A stretch of 9,396 bases of DNA from Richelia sp. UBA3308. Its GTDB lineage: Bacteria > Cyanobacteriota > Cyanobacteriia > Cyanobacteriales > Nostocaceae. The notes under the pieces are model-generated. The model did not search any database, was not told where the DNA came from, and saw only the letters and a program-made list of their open reading frames with translations. Position numbers and translations under genes: made by a program. The DNA lies in assembly GCA_002361335.1 (NCBI GenBank), contig DESS01000217.1:1-9396 (forward strand). The letters are read 5' to 3'. Within the stretch, counting starts at the first letter, position 1, and every line of letters starts with the position of its first letter. This document shows, in pieces, positions 1 to 6,766 of the stretch.

Positions 1-4
1 TTGA

Positions 5-597
5 CAACTAAAAAGTAACGCTGATAAGCAAGGAAATCTTGATTGGGAAGTTCACTACGTAGATGGAACTGTAGTACGCGCCCACCAACACGCCGCAGGA
101 GGTAAAAAAGGGGCGAAGAAGAGGAAAAACTAGGTCGTTCTCGTGGTGGATTCAGTACAAAAATACACATACGATGTGAGGGTAAAGGTAAACCGATAAC
201 TTTTCTTCTCAGCCCAGGTCAGCGAAACGAATCGCTTTTTCTCGAACAATTGATGGAACAAGGTGCTGTTAAGCGTTCTGGAAAAGGTCGTCCGCGTATT
301 CGCCCTTTAAGACTGGTTGGAGATAAAGGTTATACGGGTCGTAGAATACGTAATTACCTCCCTCGCCGTGGTATCCGTCTAACCATCCCAAGATTAAGCA
401 ACGAACCACGTCGCGGTCCATTCAATCGTGAAATCTACCGTCAACGTAACCTTGTGGAGCGTGCTATCAATCGAATCAAACAATTTCGACCCATCGCAAC
501 GCGATACGAAAAGCTTGCCCAAAATTATACTGCCATGTTGACGATTGGCTTTGCCAGTGCCCAAAGGGCAATCGCATTAATTTTATTGTGGTTATAG
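5..597 (+). pseudogene. IS5-family DDE transposase, C-terminal part in two frames
   Basis: Catalyses cut-and-paste movement of its IS. Two overlapping frames are needed. Positions 5-130 (frame of base 2) read ADKQGNLDWEVHYVDGTVV... and end at TAG 131-133. The frame of base 1 then continues through GRSRGGFSTK to TAG 595-597. The catalytic residues can be placed: first Asp in VDGT (codon 62-64), second Asp in GDKGY (322-324), Glu in NLVER (457-459). The IS4/IS5 signature Y-(2)-R-(3)-E-(6)-K is intact, with its Lys at 478-480. The join needs a -1 shift. The A6G4 run at 104-112 and the G-AAA-AAC heptamer at 124-130, directly before the TAG, are both plausible slip sites, and some IS5 subgroups do use frameshifting. 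However, TGA at 2-4 in the upstream frame favours a dead copy. The ATG at 250 is internal and not the real start. Confidence 0.75.
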
Positions 598-612
598 TTT
601 GAAAACACGCCC
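597..612 (+). repeat. Candidate right terminal inverted repeat of the IS
   Basis: GTTTGAAAACACGCCC lies directly after the transposase stop, overlapping its last base, and is followed by TAG. Position and composition fit an IS5-type right end with the element finishing in GGGCGTGTTTTCAAAC when read inward. The matching left repeat is outside the window, so this boundary is inferred. Confidence 0.4.
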
Positions 613-640
613 TAGCCGGTTGCTCAAAGTTGACCAGACG

Positions 641-910
641 GTGCGTATTCAATTCCTACGTTTAGGGTAAGTGCGGAGCCGGAGACGCTCCGCCTCCGGT
701 TAAAGTTCATACCTTGGAATGCGTAGCTAGTTCCAAGCTCTATAACTCGATAATTAAACAGGTGTACCTGAGTTAAGCCAGTGTTATCGGGAAGTGCCGA
801 CCTTAAACTTTGTCGTTACCCTAACGGGTCACTTCGTGAACGCGCAGCGTCCGCGAAGCGCTCAGCTAACATTACGGCCATTGCGGGCTAACCCCCAATG
901 GAAAAACTAC
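641..910 (+). other. Multi-helix structured RNA element; possibly 5' half of a decayed group II intron
   Basis: This gene-free stretch folds far more than chance would suggest. TTAGGGTAA (662-670) pairs perfectly with TTACCCTAA (816-824), and the helix extends through CG 659-660 / CG 825-826 (one bulged T) and CC 655-656 / GG 827-828. Inside the closed loop are: GCGGAG/CTCCGC (673-678/688-693), alternative to CCGGAG/CTCCGG (679-684/694-699); CTTGGAA/TTCCAAG (713-719/731-737); AACTC/GAGTT (744-748/770-774) around AGG-TGTA-CCT; and TCGG/CCGA (787-790/797-800). Downstream are TCAC-TTC-GTGA (829-839), AGCG/CGCT (846-849/859-862), and a 10-pair hairpin with one mismatch and a CTAA loop (878-901). 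GTGCG at 641-645 matches the group II intron 5' consensus GUGYG, and the branched layout resembles domain I. No domain V, intron protein or 3' end is visible, so if it is an intron only a 5' fragment remains. Confidence 0.45.
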
Positions 911-949
911 CGGGTATTTCTTATGATTGTATTATCCCATATTATGGTC

Positions 950-998
950 ATTAAAAATATTTTCGCGTTTCCAGAATCTCGGAATAATTAAAAATATT
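950..998. repeat. 12-bp direct repeat ATTAAAAATATT, two copies
   Basis: Identical copies at 950-961 and 987-998, 37 bases apart start to start, in the AT-rich DNA just downstream of the conflict operon. It may be chance in AT-rich sequence or a scar of insertion and deletion. No convincing hairpin-plus-T-tract terminator for the operon was found here. Confidence 0.4.
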
Positions 999-1021
999 CA
1001 AAATTCTAAAGGCTAAGAGAG

Positions 1022-3664
1022 TTAAAGCAGCAAGGAGTAAGTGCTGGGGGAAGCGACGACAACCCGAAAGCCAAAGTTACTGTTCTTATAGTAGCGCTGG
1101 CCGTCGTTGCGAGACGCACACCGGCAGAACCTGGGATAGTTGAACCACGAACCACCACGGAGCAAGCGATAATTGTTATCATCATATATATTTATCCATG
1201 CACTTCCATCATCTGGCGCTGCTTCGTAATCTTGGTGCCACCCATCTTCACACCACTCATATACATTACCGTGCATGTCATATAAACCAAAGGCATTAGC
1301 ACGAAAGCTACCAACATCTGTGGTTTGTTTTCGATACTGAGCCTTGGAACCAGAACCATAGGTGTAATTCCCATCATAGTTAGCTAGGTCACTGGTAATG
1401 GTATCACCAAAGCAAAATGGCGTTGTCGTTCTGGCCCGACAAGCATATTCCCATTCAGCTTCACTAGGTAAGCGATAGGATTTTCCAGTCCTCCGAGATG
1501 TTTTAGCACAAAACTCTACAGCATTATCCCAACTTACACATTCAACAGGTTTATTTTTTCCTTTGAACTGGGAGGGATTTTCAGCCATAATAGCTTCATA
1601 CTGTTCTTGGGTAACTGGAAACTTACCCATAAAAAAGGGTTGAACCGTGACTTTGTGTTGTGGTCCTTCATTCTCCCTTCGTTGTGGTTCATTTTCTGGG
1701 GAACCCATGAGAAAAGTACCACCAGGAATTTCTACCATTTCTAATAATACACCATTTCCGAGGTCTTCTTTAAAAGATTTGGCTACTCGGCGGCTGCGGT
1801 TGATTTCATATTCGATTTCGGAAGAGCCTGGGTTTTTAACGATTAGGGTGGCTGTCTCGAATTCAAAGGGCTGGGTTTTGATAGTTAAGTAAGAATCGCG
1901 TCGATCGCCATTTGTTGTTTCTGGAGTTTCGGTATCAGTTTGAGATTTTCCGTATCCTTCTTCTAATTTTTCAGCAAAAGCCGCATAATCTCCACCCAAG
2001 CGCTTTAAAACCTTGGCAGTGACTTGTGCAAAAGCTTTAACTTCATTTATTATTTTATCATCAGCTTTTTCTGGTGCTTTCAAGAGGGCGACAAAATCTT
2101 TTACAGATTTACCTAACTCGGCTGCGACATATTCAGAAACTGCATCTAAAACATCTACAGAATCTTTTACGGGTGAAGTATCAACCAACATATCCCGTAT
2201 GCGATCGTCCATAAAATCGAAGCATATCGTATCGGCTAAAGTCTCTGGCTGAATTTCTTGTAAAGGTTTTAACAAACCACCATTAAATACTTCTGCAACA
2301 TGTACTTGTTGGGATTTGGGTAGCAAGGTTTGTTGAATTAACCTAACTACAGGTAAAGTAATTACTGGTGCTGCTGCGAGTAAACTAGCTAATTTCCGAG
2401 CCATTGGTGAAGCTGTTTTGCGGAAACCATCTACTCGTTTTTGAGCATCTACTGGCTTTTTGGATTTTTGCGGTTTATTTTGTGAATCGCATTTAGAATT
2501 ATCTTTTAATTTATTATTTTCTAATTTATTATTTTCTAGTTTATTATCTTGTAATTCCCAGACAAAACCCGAAGCATTGACATGGGATTTTCCTGCTACC
2601 ATTTGACTCCAATTGAGAGCTACTTCTGGCTCTAATGTCAAGACGGGGACTTTAATTCCACTATCGAGATCGAAATCCTTCCACAACAACAGTTCTTTAA
2701 TTAATAACTCTTTATTAGGCATCATGGGAACTAAACTTGCCAAAAGTACAGAAGCACCACGATTCAAACCGGTTCTCAACCACATGGAATCTGGTAACAT
2801 CTGAATAATTGCCACTGGTTGCTTGTTTGTCCAATCTTGCAAAATTGGATTTAATTTACCGTTACGCCAAATCCGGGCAACACAATCACTGACAATTAAA
2901 ATTAAACGCCTTCCATTGGGATCGATCAACTCTCGGTGATTTGCAAAGCGTTGTTTATTCGTTAGTTTTCCAATCCCGGGACGAAAGTTGATTTCTCCGT
3001 CTTCATTAGTTATCAATCCCCAAGTACGTACATTCCTAAATAATCCAGAGCTTTCTAGTAAATTTTTTATCTCTAAAATAGTACTTCGCCAAATCACCAT
3101 TGATTTGCTTTCATCAACAACCAAAGCTAATTCCAACCAACGTTCTGATTCAGGCTTAAGCACCGGAATCAGGAATCCTTCAGCAGCAGTTCTTTCTACA
3201 CTCTTAGTTTCATCTAATACTACTCTGCTGACTGAGTCAATGGAACGCATTAAAGGTTTTAGCGATCGCAATAATTTTAAAGGCTCTCTTAAAAATGGTG
3301 GATCTGGTACCCGCAAAGGAAGAGTTTTATTATTAGAGTCAGTAGAGTCAGAAAAAGTCGATAAGGTTTGATTTTCCGGATAAACACTAGCTTTCACAGT
3401 CGCATATGAAGAATCCAAAGAAGAGATTTGAACTTCATCGGATGTTTCCTCCTCCGAAACTTGGGAATTAGGAATTTCTTGGGAATTGGGAAAATGTTCT
3501 TCTGGTGGAGATGAAATATCAACAATATTGCCCGCGCCATATTCCTGACGTTTGAGTGTCAGCCAAAAAAGATCGGCTATTTCTTTCCCTGTTAAGCCAA
3601 ACTTTTCATCCAGAATCGCAATCAGTCGATCTACCATTATATTTTTAGATTCTTCATTGTTCAT
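1022..3664 (-). CDS. SAV_2336-type vWA protein with C-terminal FGE/C-type-lectin-fold domain
   Basis: 880 residues. A short N-terminal helical segment (about 10-42, VDRLIAILDEKFGLTGKEIA) is followed by a low-complexity linker. Then comes the conserved SAV_2336-like start LPLRVPDPP (115-123) and a von Willebrand A fold (about 165-345) with a MIDAS-like D184-x-S186-x-S188. A variable linker (373-408) contains three NKLEN-like repeats and leads into an alpha-helical region (410-570). The C-terminal FGE-sulfatase (DUF323) domain spans about 638-875, with motifs MVEIPGGTFLMGS, YRLPSEAEWEYACR, GLYDMHGNVYEWC, LLRGGSW and GFRVV. vWA proteins typically partner MoxR ATPases, and the MoxR gene ends 9 bases upstream. 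The first Cys of the catalytic FGE pair (GGSxxC) is Asn842 here while the second seems kept (Cys847), so the domain probably binds a ligand rather than making formylglycine (inference). Start: the ATG at 3664 has no clear ribosome site; Met10 (3637) is an alternative. Last gene of the operon. Confidence 0.9.
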   Translation of the reverse strand: MNNEESKNIMVDRLIAILDEKFGLTGKEIADLFWLTLKRQEYGAGNIVDISSPPEEHFPNSQEIPNSQVSEEETSDEVQISSLDSSYATVKASVYPENQTLSTFSDSTDSNNKTLPLRVPDPPFLREPLKLLRSLKPLMRSIDSVSRVVLDETKSVERTAAEGFLIPVLKPESERWLELALVVDESKSMVIWRSTILEIKNLLESSGLFRNVRTWGLITNEDGEINFRPGIGKLTNKQRFANHRELIDPNGRRLILIVSDCVARIWRNGKLNPILQDWTNKQPVAIIQMLPDSMWLRTGLNRGASVLLASLVPMMPNKELLIKELLLWKDFDLDSGIKVPVLTLEPEVALNWSQMVAGKSHVNASGFVWELQDNKLENNKLENNKLKDNSKCDSQNKPQKSKKPVDAQKRVDGFRKTASPMARKLASLLAAAPVITLPVVRLIQQTLLPKSQQVHVAEVFNGGLLKPLQEIQPETLADTICFDFMDDRIRDMLVDTSPVKDSVDVLDAVSEYVAAELGKSVKDFVALLKAPEKADDKIINEVKAFAQVTAKVLKRLGGDYAAFAEKLEEGYGKSQTDTETPETTNGDRRDSYLTIKTQPFEFETATLIVKNPGSSEIEYEINRSRRVAKSFKEDLGNGVLLEMVEIPGGTFLMGSPENEPQRRENEGPQHKVTVQPFFMGKFPVTQEQYEAIMAENPSQFKGKNKPVECVSWDNAVEFCAKTSRRTGKSYRLPSEAEWEYACRARTTTPFCFGDTITSDLANYDGNYTYGSGSKAQYRKQTTDVGSFRANAFGLYDMHGNVYEWCEDGWHQDYEAAPDDGSAWINIYDDNNYRLLRGGSWFNYPRFCRCASRNDGQRYYKNSNFGFRVVVASPSTYSLLL
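1055..1166 (-). other. Candidate DGR variable region at the 3' end of the vWA-FGE gene
   Basis: Residues 834-869 run from LLRGGSW to GFRVV. Between these anchors (841-864) the residues are F N Y P R F C R C A S R N D G Q R Y Y K N S N F, rich in Asn, Tyr, Asp, Ser and Phe at exposed positions of the C-type-lectin fold. Most of these codons have the form NNC or NNT (TTC, AAC, TAT, GAC, GGC, TAC, AGT). That pattern arises when AAC/AAT codons in a template are changed at adenines, the mark of diversity-generating retroelements. DGR targets in cyanobacteria commonly have this FGE fold with the variable region at the extreme C-terminus. No template repeat, Avd or reverse transcriptase is in the window, so a DGR would have to act from elsewhere in the genome. 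Confidence 0.55.
2508..2552 (-). repeat. 15-bp in-frame tandem repeat in the vWA-FGE linker
   Basis: Two identical 15-base units (2508-2522 and 2523-2537, plus-strand AATTTATTATTTTCT) and a third diverged copy (2538-2552). They encode NKLEN, NKLEN and NKLKD in the linker between the vWA and helical regions. A 15-base period keeps the frame, so changes in copy number would only alter linker length. Confidence 0.8.
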
Positions 3665-3673
3665 TTGCGATCG

Positions 3674-4756
3674 TTATTTGCTTAAATCTCTAAATAAAAT
3701 TTCTTTAATCGAATTGATATCCTTTTCTGGTAGACTAACGTCACGGGTTAGGAGATAAATGGTATTGAGTAATTGATCTGTTGCGCGATCGCTATTTTTG
3801 TCTGAGCAAAATTCTGTGATTAATTCCTCAATATTAGATTTAGCTTTTTTAAAGTCCGTTATTTCATCTTGAAAATGAGCTTCTACAATATTTTGTAGTT
3901 GCTCTTGATTCGGATTTGGCATTTCTACCCGTATACATCGGCGTTTAAAAGCTGGTGGAAAATCCTTTTCTCCATTACTAGTCATGACAATAATTGGGAA
4001 AGCATGACAGCGTACCCAACCTTCTTTAATTACAGCATCAATTCCTTTATCTTGAGTATTAACTTTAAATAAACCCTCTTGACTTTCAGAGTTCTCAGTT
4101 TCTGGAGATTTGCTCGCTCTGACTAATTCCGGAATCTGAAATTCTCCTTCCTCAAAAATATTTAATAAATCGTTAGGAAGATTAATATCACTCTTATCAA
4201 TTTCATCAATCAGAAGTACCCTTGGTAACTTAGCAGGTAAAAAAGCAGTTCCTAAAGCACCCAAAGTAATATACTTACCAATATCCTCCTCTTCGCGTTT
4301 ATCATTAACATGTTTCAACTTATTTTTTGAATTAGCAAGATTGGCATCTTGTAATCTGGCGATGGCATCATAACGATAAAGCCCATCCTGTAAACTCGTG
4401 CGAGTAGTAATGCTCCAACATAACACCGGGCCTAATTTTAATTCATTGGCGATCGCATAAGCAAGAGATGTCTTACCAGAGCCAGGTTTACCAGTAATCA
4501 ATAATGGTCTTCTTAAATATATCGCAGCATTAACAGCATCAATCACCTCTGTCGCATTGGATGGAATGCGGAAATTCTTACCCCTTCTTTTATCTTTCTC
4601 TTTTACTAAATTGATCAGTTTTTCCCAACGCTGATTATTATAGATATCTTTCTCTTGACTAAATCTACGCCAAGGAGGAGGTTTTAAATTTTCTAATTCC
4701 TTGACTACATCATGGTTTTCTTTTCCGTTACCCTGAAAAAATCGCCAGTCATTCAT
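3674..4756 (-). CDS. MoxR-family AAA+ ATPase of the vWA-MoxR-VMAP system
   Basis: 360 residues, expected to be a cytoplasmic ATP-driven remodelling or chaperone enzyme working with the vWA protein encoded next. N-terminal motif DWRFFQGNG and a proline-rich PPPWRRF (27-32) are typical of the MoxR branch tied to VMAP. ATPase core: RRPLLITGKPGSGKTSLAYA with Walker A GKPGSGKT (89-96), the conserved TSLQDGLYRYDAIARLQDA stretch (120-138), Walker B VLLIDEID (180-187), sensor 1 MTSN (258-261), and arginine-finger candidates R272/R273 in FKRRC. Residues 215-245 form a polar insert between Walker B and sensor 1. The ATG at 4756 lies 51 bases after the VMAP stop and has no clear Shine-Dalgarno. The stop at 3674 is 9 bases before the vWA-FGE start, across a near-HIP1 sequence, so the three genes are very probably co-transcribed. 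Confidence 0.93.
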   Translation of the reverse strand: MNDWRFFQGNGKENHDVVKELENLKPPPWRRFSQEKDIYNNQRWEKLINLVKEKDKRRGKNFRIPSNATEVIDAVNAAIYLRRPLLITGKPGSGKTSLAYAIANELKLGPVLCWSITTRTSLQDGLYRYDAIARLQDANLANSKNKLKHVNDKREEEDIGKYITLGALGTAFLPAKLPRVLLIDEIDKSDINLPNDLLNIFEEGEFQIPELVRASKSPETENSESQEGLFKVNTQDKGIDAVIKEGWVRCHAFPIIVMTSNGEKDFPPAFKRRCIRVEMPNPNQEQLQNIVEAHFQDEITDFKKAKSNIEELITEFCSDKNSDRATDQLLNTIYLLTRDVSLPEKDINSIKEILFRDLSK

Positions 4757-4807
4757 AATGTATTTTTCTATTTAATGTTTACTTGAAGAATGTGATTTTT
4801 TAATTGC

Positions 4808-6346
4808 TTATTCTCCTAATTCATAAAGTTCTGATAGCTCTGGATCGAGAGAAGAAGGGATTCGATAGGGATTATCGCATAGGAATCCCAAATTATAACC
4901 TAAATAATCTTGTTTATTTGTTTGTGCATGAGCTTTTCTACGAATGTGCCAAACTGACTTAAATAGTGTATTCAAATCATTCATTGATTTTAATTTATAT
5001 GAAAAAATTTCATTAAATCCATCTTCTGTATCTTGTAAATTACTACCTCTTGTCCATAAACATATAGGAACTCCTCCTCGAATAAGAGAAATGAAAAACT
5101 TACGCTTTACTTCATTTTTTTCTGGTAAACCACAAATAATAGTTGTCCCTAAGATACCCTTATCTAGCCAATTATTTTCTAATTTTTTTAAATTACAATT
5201 ATCCCAATCCCATTCCTGATAACTATTTTTTTCAGGTATATCCTCAAACTTATGACTGAAATTTTCATATTTTCTATGTAGTTCCATCAGAAATTCTCCA
5301 CCCTCTTCCGTTATACGTTCGCTACAACGAATGATGAATTGATATTTATCACCAATTGCAATTTTCTCGCCAAATCCAGCCGGAATTTCCTGAGTATCTA
5401 TCTTTTCATCTAAATATTGCAAAGGCATAAATAGTTCAATTGTTAATGTGTAATTCTTATATTGCCGTAGGGCATTTTTTTGACCTATTTTAATAAATTC
5501 GTAAATTTTAGTGGCTATTTCACTCAATGTACAATCGATTTCTCTTTGTTCATAATTTAATTCATCTATTGGAATTATTTCCTTATCTAATATTAATTCT
5601 GCCGTCAGATTAAATTGATTATTACCTTTAGGAATAGCGGTAACTAGTAGATAAAAATCAAGATTATTAAAGGATTTTTTTTTCTCATAGGTTGGTAAAT
5701 CAATATTATATTTATCCCCTAAAGCTTCCTTTAAGTTACATAATTTATTTCTCTCGGATACTTTAACTCCTTCTGCATTTGATAAACGTTCAACAAATTG
5801 AACAATGGTTTCTGCTTCTGTTACAGGAGGAGTAGAATTTTCTAATAAAATTTTTTTTAAAGTACCTATTTTTTCAAGATTGATTAACTCACTATAATTA
5901 GCAAAAATATCTATATTCGGATTTAAATATTTTATAGTATCTTTACATATATCAGAAATTATTGGTAAGTCAATTTCAGATAAAATTGTCAGCAATTCAT
6001 TCCATTTCTCTCCGATCACTGAAAATTGATTTTCTTCTTTGGAAATAGAATCTGATAATTGGGGAAATAGTTTTTCTTTGAGTATTTTTAATTGTTCATT
6101 GCCAGGATTTGAATTACATGCACCAATAGTTAATTCTTTAACCCATCCGCAAGAATCTGCTGTCTTGATTAAATTAAAGACAACTTCTTCTAAGTTACTA
6201 CCCCCAATTTCATCTAAATTCCGATCTAATTCTTCATCAACCATTATTTTCAATTTACTTATACTTGGATAAGCATTCATAATAGCTTCTCGTATTTCTT
6301 TACGGTTCTTACCCGATAATTCCTTTTTCTCACTCGATATTACCAT
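4808..6346 (-). CDS. EAD1-VMAP adaptor protein (effector-associated domain 1 + VMAP-C)
   Basis: 512 residues from the chosen start. Residues 10-90 (LSGKNRKEIREAI, MVDEELDRNLDEI, NLEEVVFNLIKTA, ACNSNPGNEQL) closely match effector-associated domain 1, a small death-fold-like helical domain that brings together adaptor and effector proteins. Residues about 105-225 are a poorly conserved helical middle. Residues about 228-500 match the VMAP C-terminal domain: FYLLVTAIPK...LTAELILD, YTLTIELFMPLQYL, GDKYQFIIRCSERI, GVPICLWTRG (425-434), and LGFLCDNPYRIP (486-497). The family is known as the third partner of MoxR-vWA pairs in bacterial conflict systems; its biochemical role is inferred to be adaptor-like. 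The frame is open up to 6439, but the extra 31 residues are a hydrophobic AT-rich run with no family match, and a candidate promoter lies inside them, so the ATG at 6346, just before EAD1, is preferred. First gene of the operon. Confidence 0.9.
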   Translation of the reverse strand: MVISSEKKELSGKNRKEIREAIMNAYPSISKLKIMVDEELDRNLDEIGGSNLEEVVFNLIKTADSCGWVKELTIGACNSNPGNEQLKILKEKLFPQLSDSISKEENQFSVIGEKWNELLTILSEIDLPIISDICKDTIKYLNPNIDIFANYSELINLEKIGTLKKILLENSTPPVTEAETIVQFVERLSNAEGVKVSERNKLCNLKEALGDKYNIDLPTYEKKKSFNNLDFYLLVTAIPKGNNQFNLTAELILDKEIIPIDELNYEQREIDCTLSEIATKIYEFIKIGQKNALRQYKNYTLTIELFMPLQYLDEKIDTQEIPAGFGEKIAIGDKYQFIIRCSERITEEGGEFLMELHRKYENFSHKFEDIPEKNSYQEWDWDNCNLKKLENNWLDKGILGTTIICGLPEKNEVKRKFFISLIRGGVPICLWTRGSNLQDTEDGFNEIFSYKLKSMNDLNTLFKSVWHIRRKAHAQTNKQDYLGYNLGFLCDNPYRIPSSLDPELSELYELGE

Positions 6347-6411
6347 ACATAAATTTATTTTAATGATTACTTTTAGCAGTATTAATAAAAGATATTGTGA
6401 GATTACTTCAA

Positions 6412-6439
6412 AATATAAACATTTACAAAAAAATATCAA
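6412..6439 (-). promoter_or_regulatory. Candidate promoter for the VMAP-MoxR-vWA operon
   Basis: On the minus strand, TTGATA (6439-6434) is separated by 16 bases from TATATT (6417-6412); each hexamer is 5/6 to the bacterial consensus. Transcription would start near 6405, giving a leader of about 60 bases before the ATG at 6346. The region is very AT-rich, so chance matches are likely. Confidence 0.35.
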
Positions 6440-6540
6440 AAACTAATACTATAATTTCACCATTTTTCTTTACTAAGATTGCTAATATAACCGTACTTAA
6501 TTAACTACATTACTTTCAACAAAATTCCCAAATGTTTATT

Positions 6541-6570
6541 TGATTTTATTTGATTTTATTTGATTTTATT
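6541..6570. repeat. Three tandem copies of TGATTTTATT
   Basis: Three identical 10-base units at 6541-6550, 6551-6560 and 6561-6570, preceded by a partial unit and followed by a run of T. The 10-base period, about one helical turn with phased T tracts, could bend DNA upstream of the operon promoter. Replication slippage is the simpler explanation. Confidence 0.85.
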
Positions 6571-6605
6571 TTTTTTACTTTATATTGTATTGTGTTCTTC
6601 CTAAA

Positions 6606-6625
6606 TCCCCCTTAATAAAGGGGGA
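6606..6625. repeat. Perfect 8-bp palindrome of a common cyanobacterial type
   Basis: TCCCCCTT-AATA-AAGGGGGA is an 8-bp perfect stem with a 4-base loop. From general knowledge, sequences of the form AAATCCCCCTTAATAAAGGGGGAC are scattered widely between genes in Nostoc-type genomes, so this is probably a dispersed repeat or small MITE fragment rather than a gene-specific signal. It lacks a T tract in either direction. Confidence 0.75.
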
Positions 6626-6715
6626 CTGTTGGTGCCCTACCTTCATTGCCTTATTGTTACGTTTAAAATAGCTCAAAGTGTCACACACCCTACAATAAAA
6701 ATGTGCCAGAATAAG

Positions 6716-6766
6716 TCCTAAAAACCTTAGTGGTTTTAAAACAAAATAGAAACTTGGTTTTTAGGA
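6716..6766. repeat. 11-bp inverted repeat downstream of the WD40 gene, with a competing inner hairpin
   Basis: TCCTAAAAACC (6716-6726) is perfectly complementary to GGTTTTTAGGA (6756-6766), with 29 bases between. The left arm can instead pair locally, AAAACC (6721-6726) with GGTTTT (6732-6737), so the two folds exclude each other. It lies 38 bases past the WD40 stop codon and might protect or end that transcript, although no T tract follows on the minus strand. Confidence 0.55.

Larger units (their letters stand above)
1..615 (+). mobile_element. IS5-type insertion sequence, 3' part (left end outside window)
   Basis: The stretch codes for the C-terminal two thirds of an IS4/IS5-superfamily DDE transposase, then a short non-coding tail that probably carries the right terminal repeat (about 597-612). 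The left end is not in the window. All three plus-strand frames have a stop within the first 18 bases, so the copy is either decayed or already shifted in frame before position 1. The element is oriented opposite to the conflict operon and ends about 400 bases from it. Confidence 0.75.

Noticed and set aside
969..984. Terminator for the operon (TTCC...GGAA downstream of the vWA-FGE stop)
   Set aside because: Only four base pairs with an eight-base loop and no adjoining T tract on the minus strand; too weak to call.
794..991. A 65-residue plus-strand frame after the IS
   Set aside because: It lies largely inside the structured, hairpin-rich stretch, has no recognisable domain and no ribosome site; more likely non-coding.
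2988..3371. A 127-residue plus-strand frame
   Set aside because: It is antisense to the vWA domain of the well-supported vWA-FGE gene and shows low-complexity Ser/Leu-rich sequence typical of shadow frames.
6354..6439. N-terminal membrane anchor on VMAP
   Set aside because: The hydrophobic run comes from AT-rich DNA upstream of the likely start, carries no family match, and overlaps a candidate promoter.
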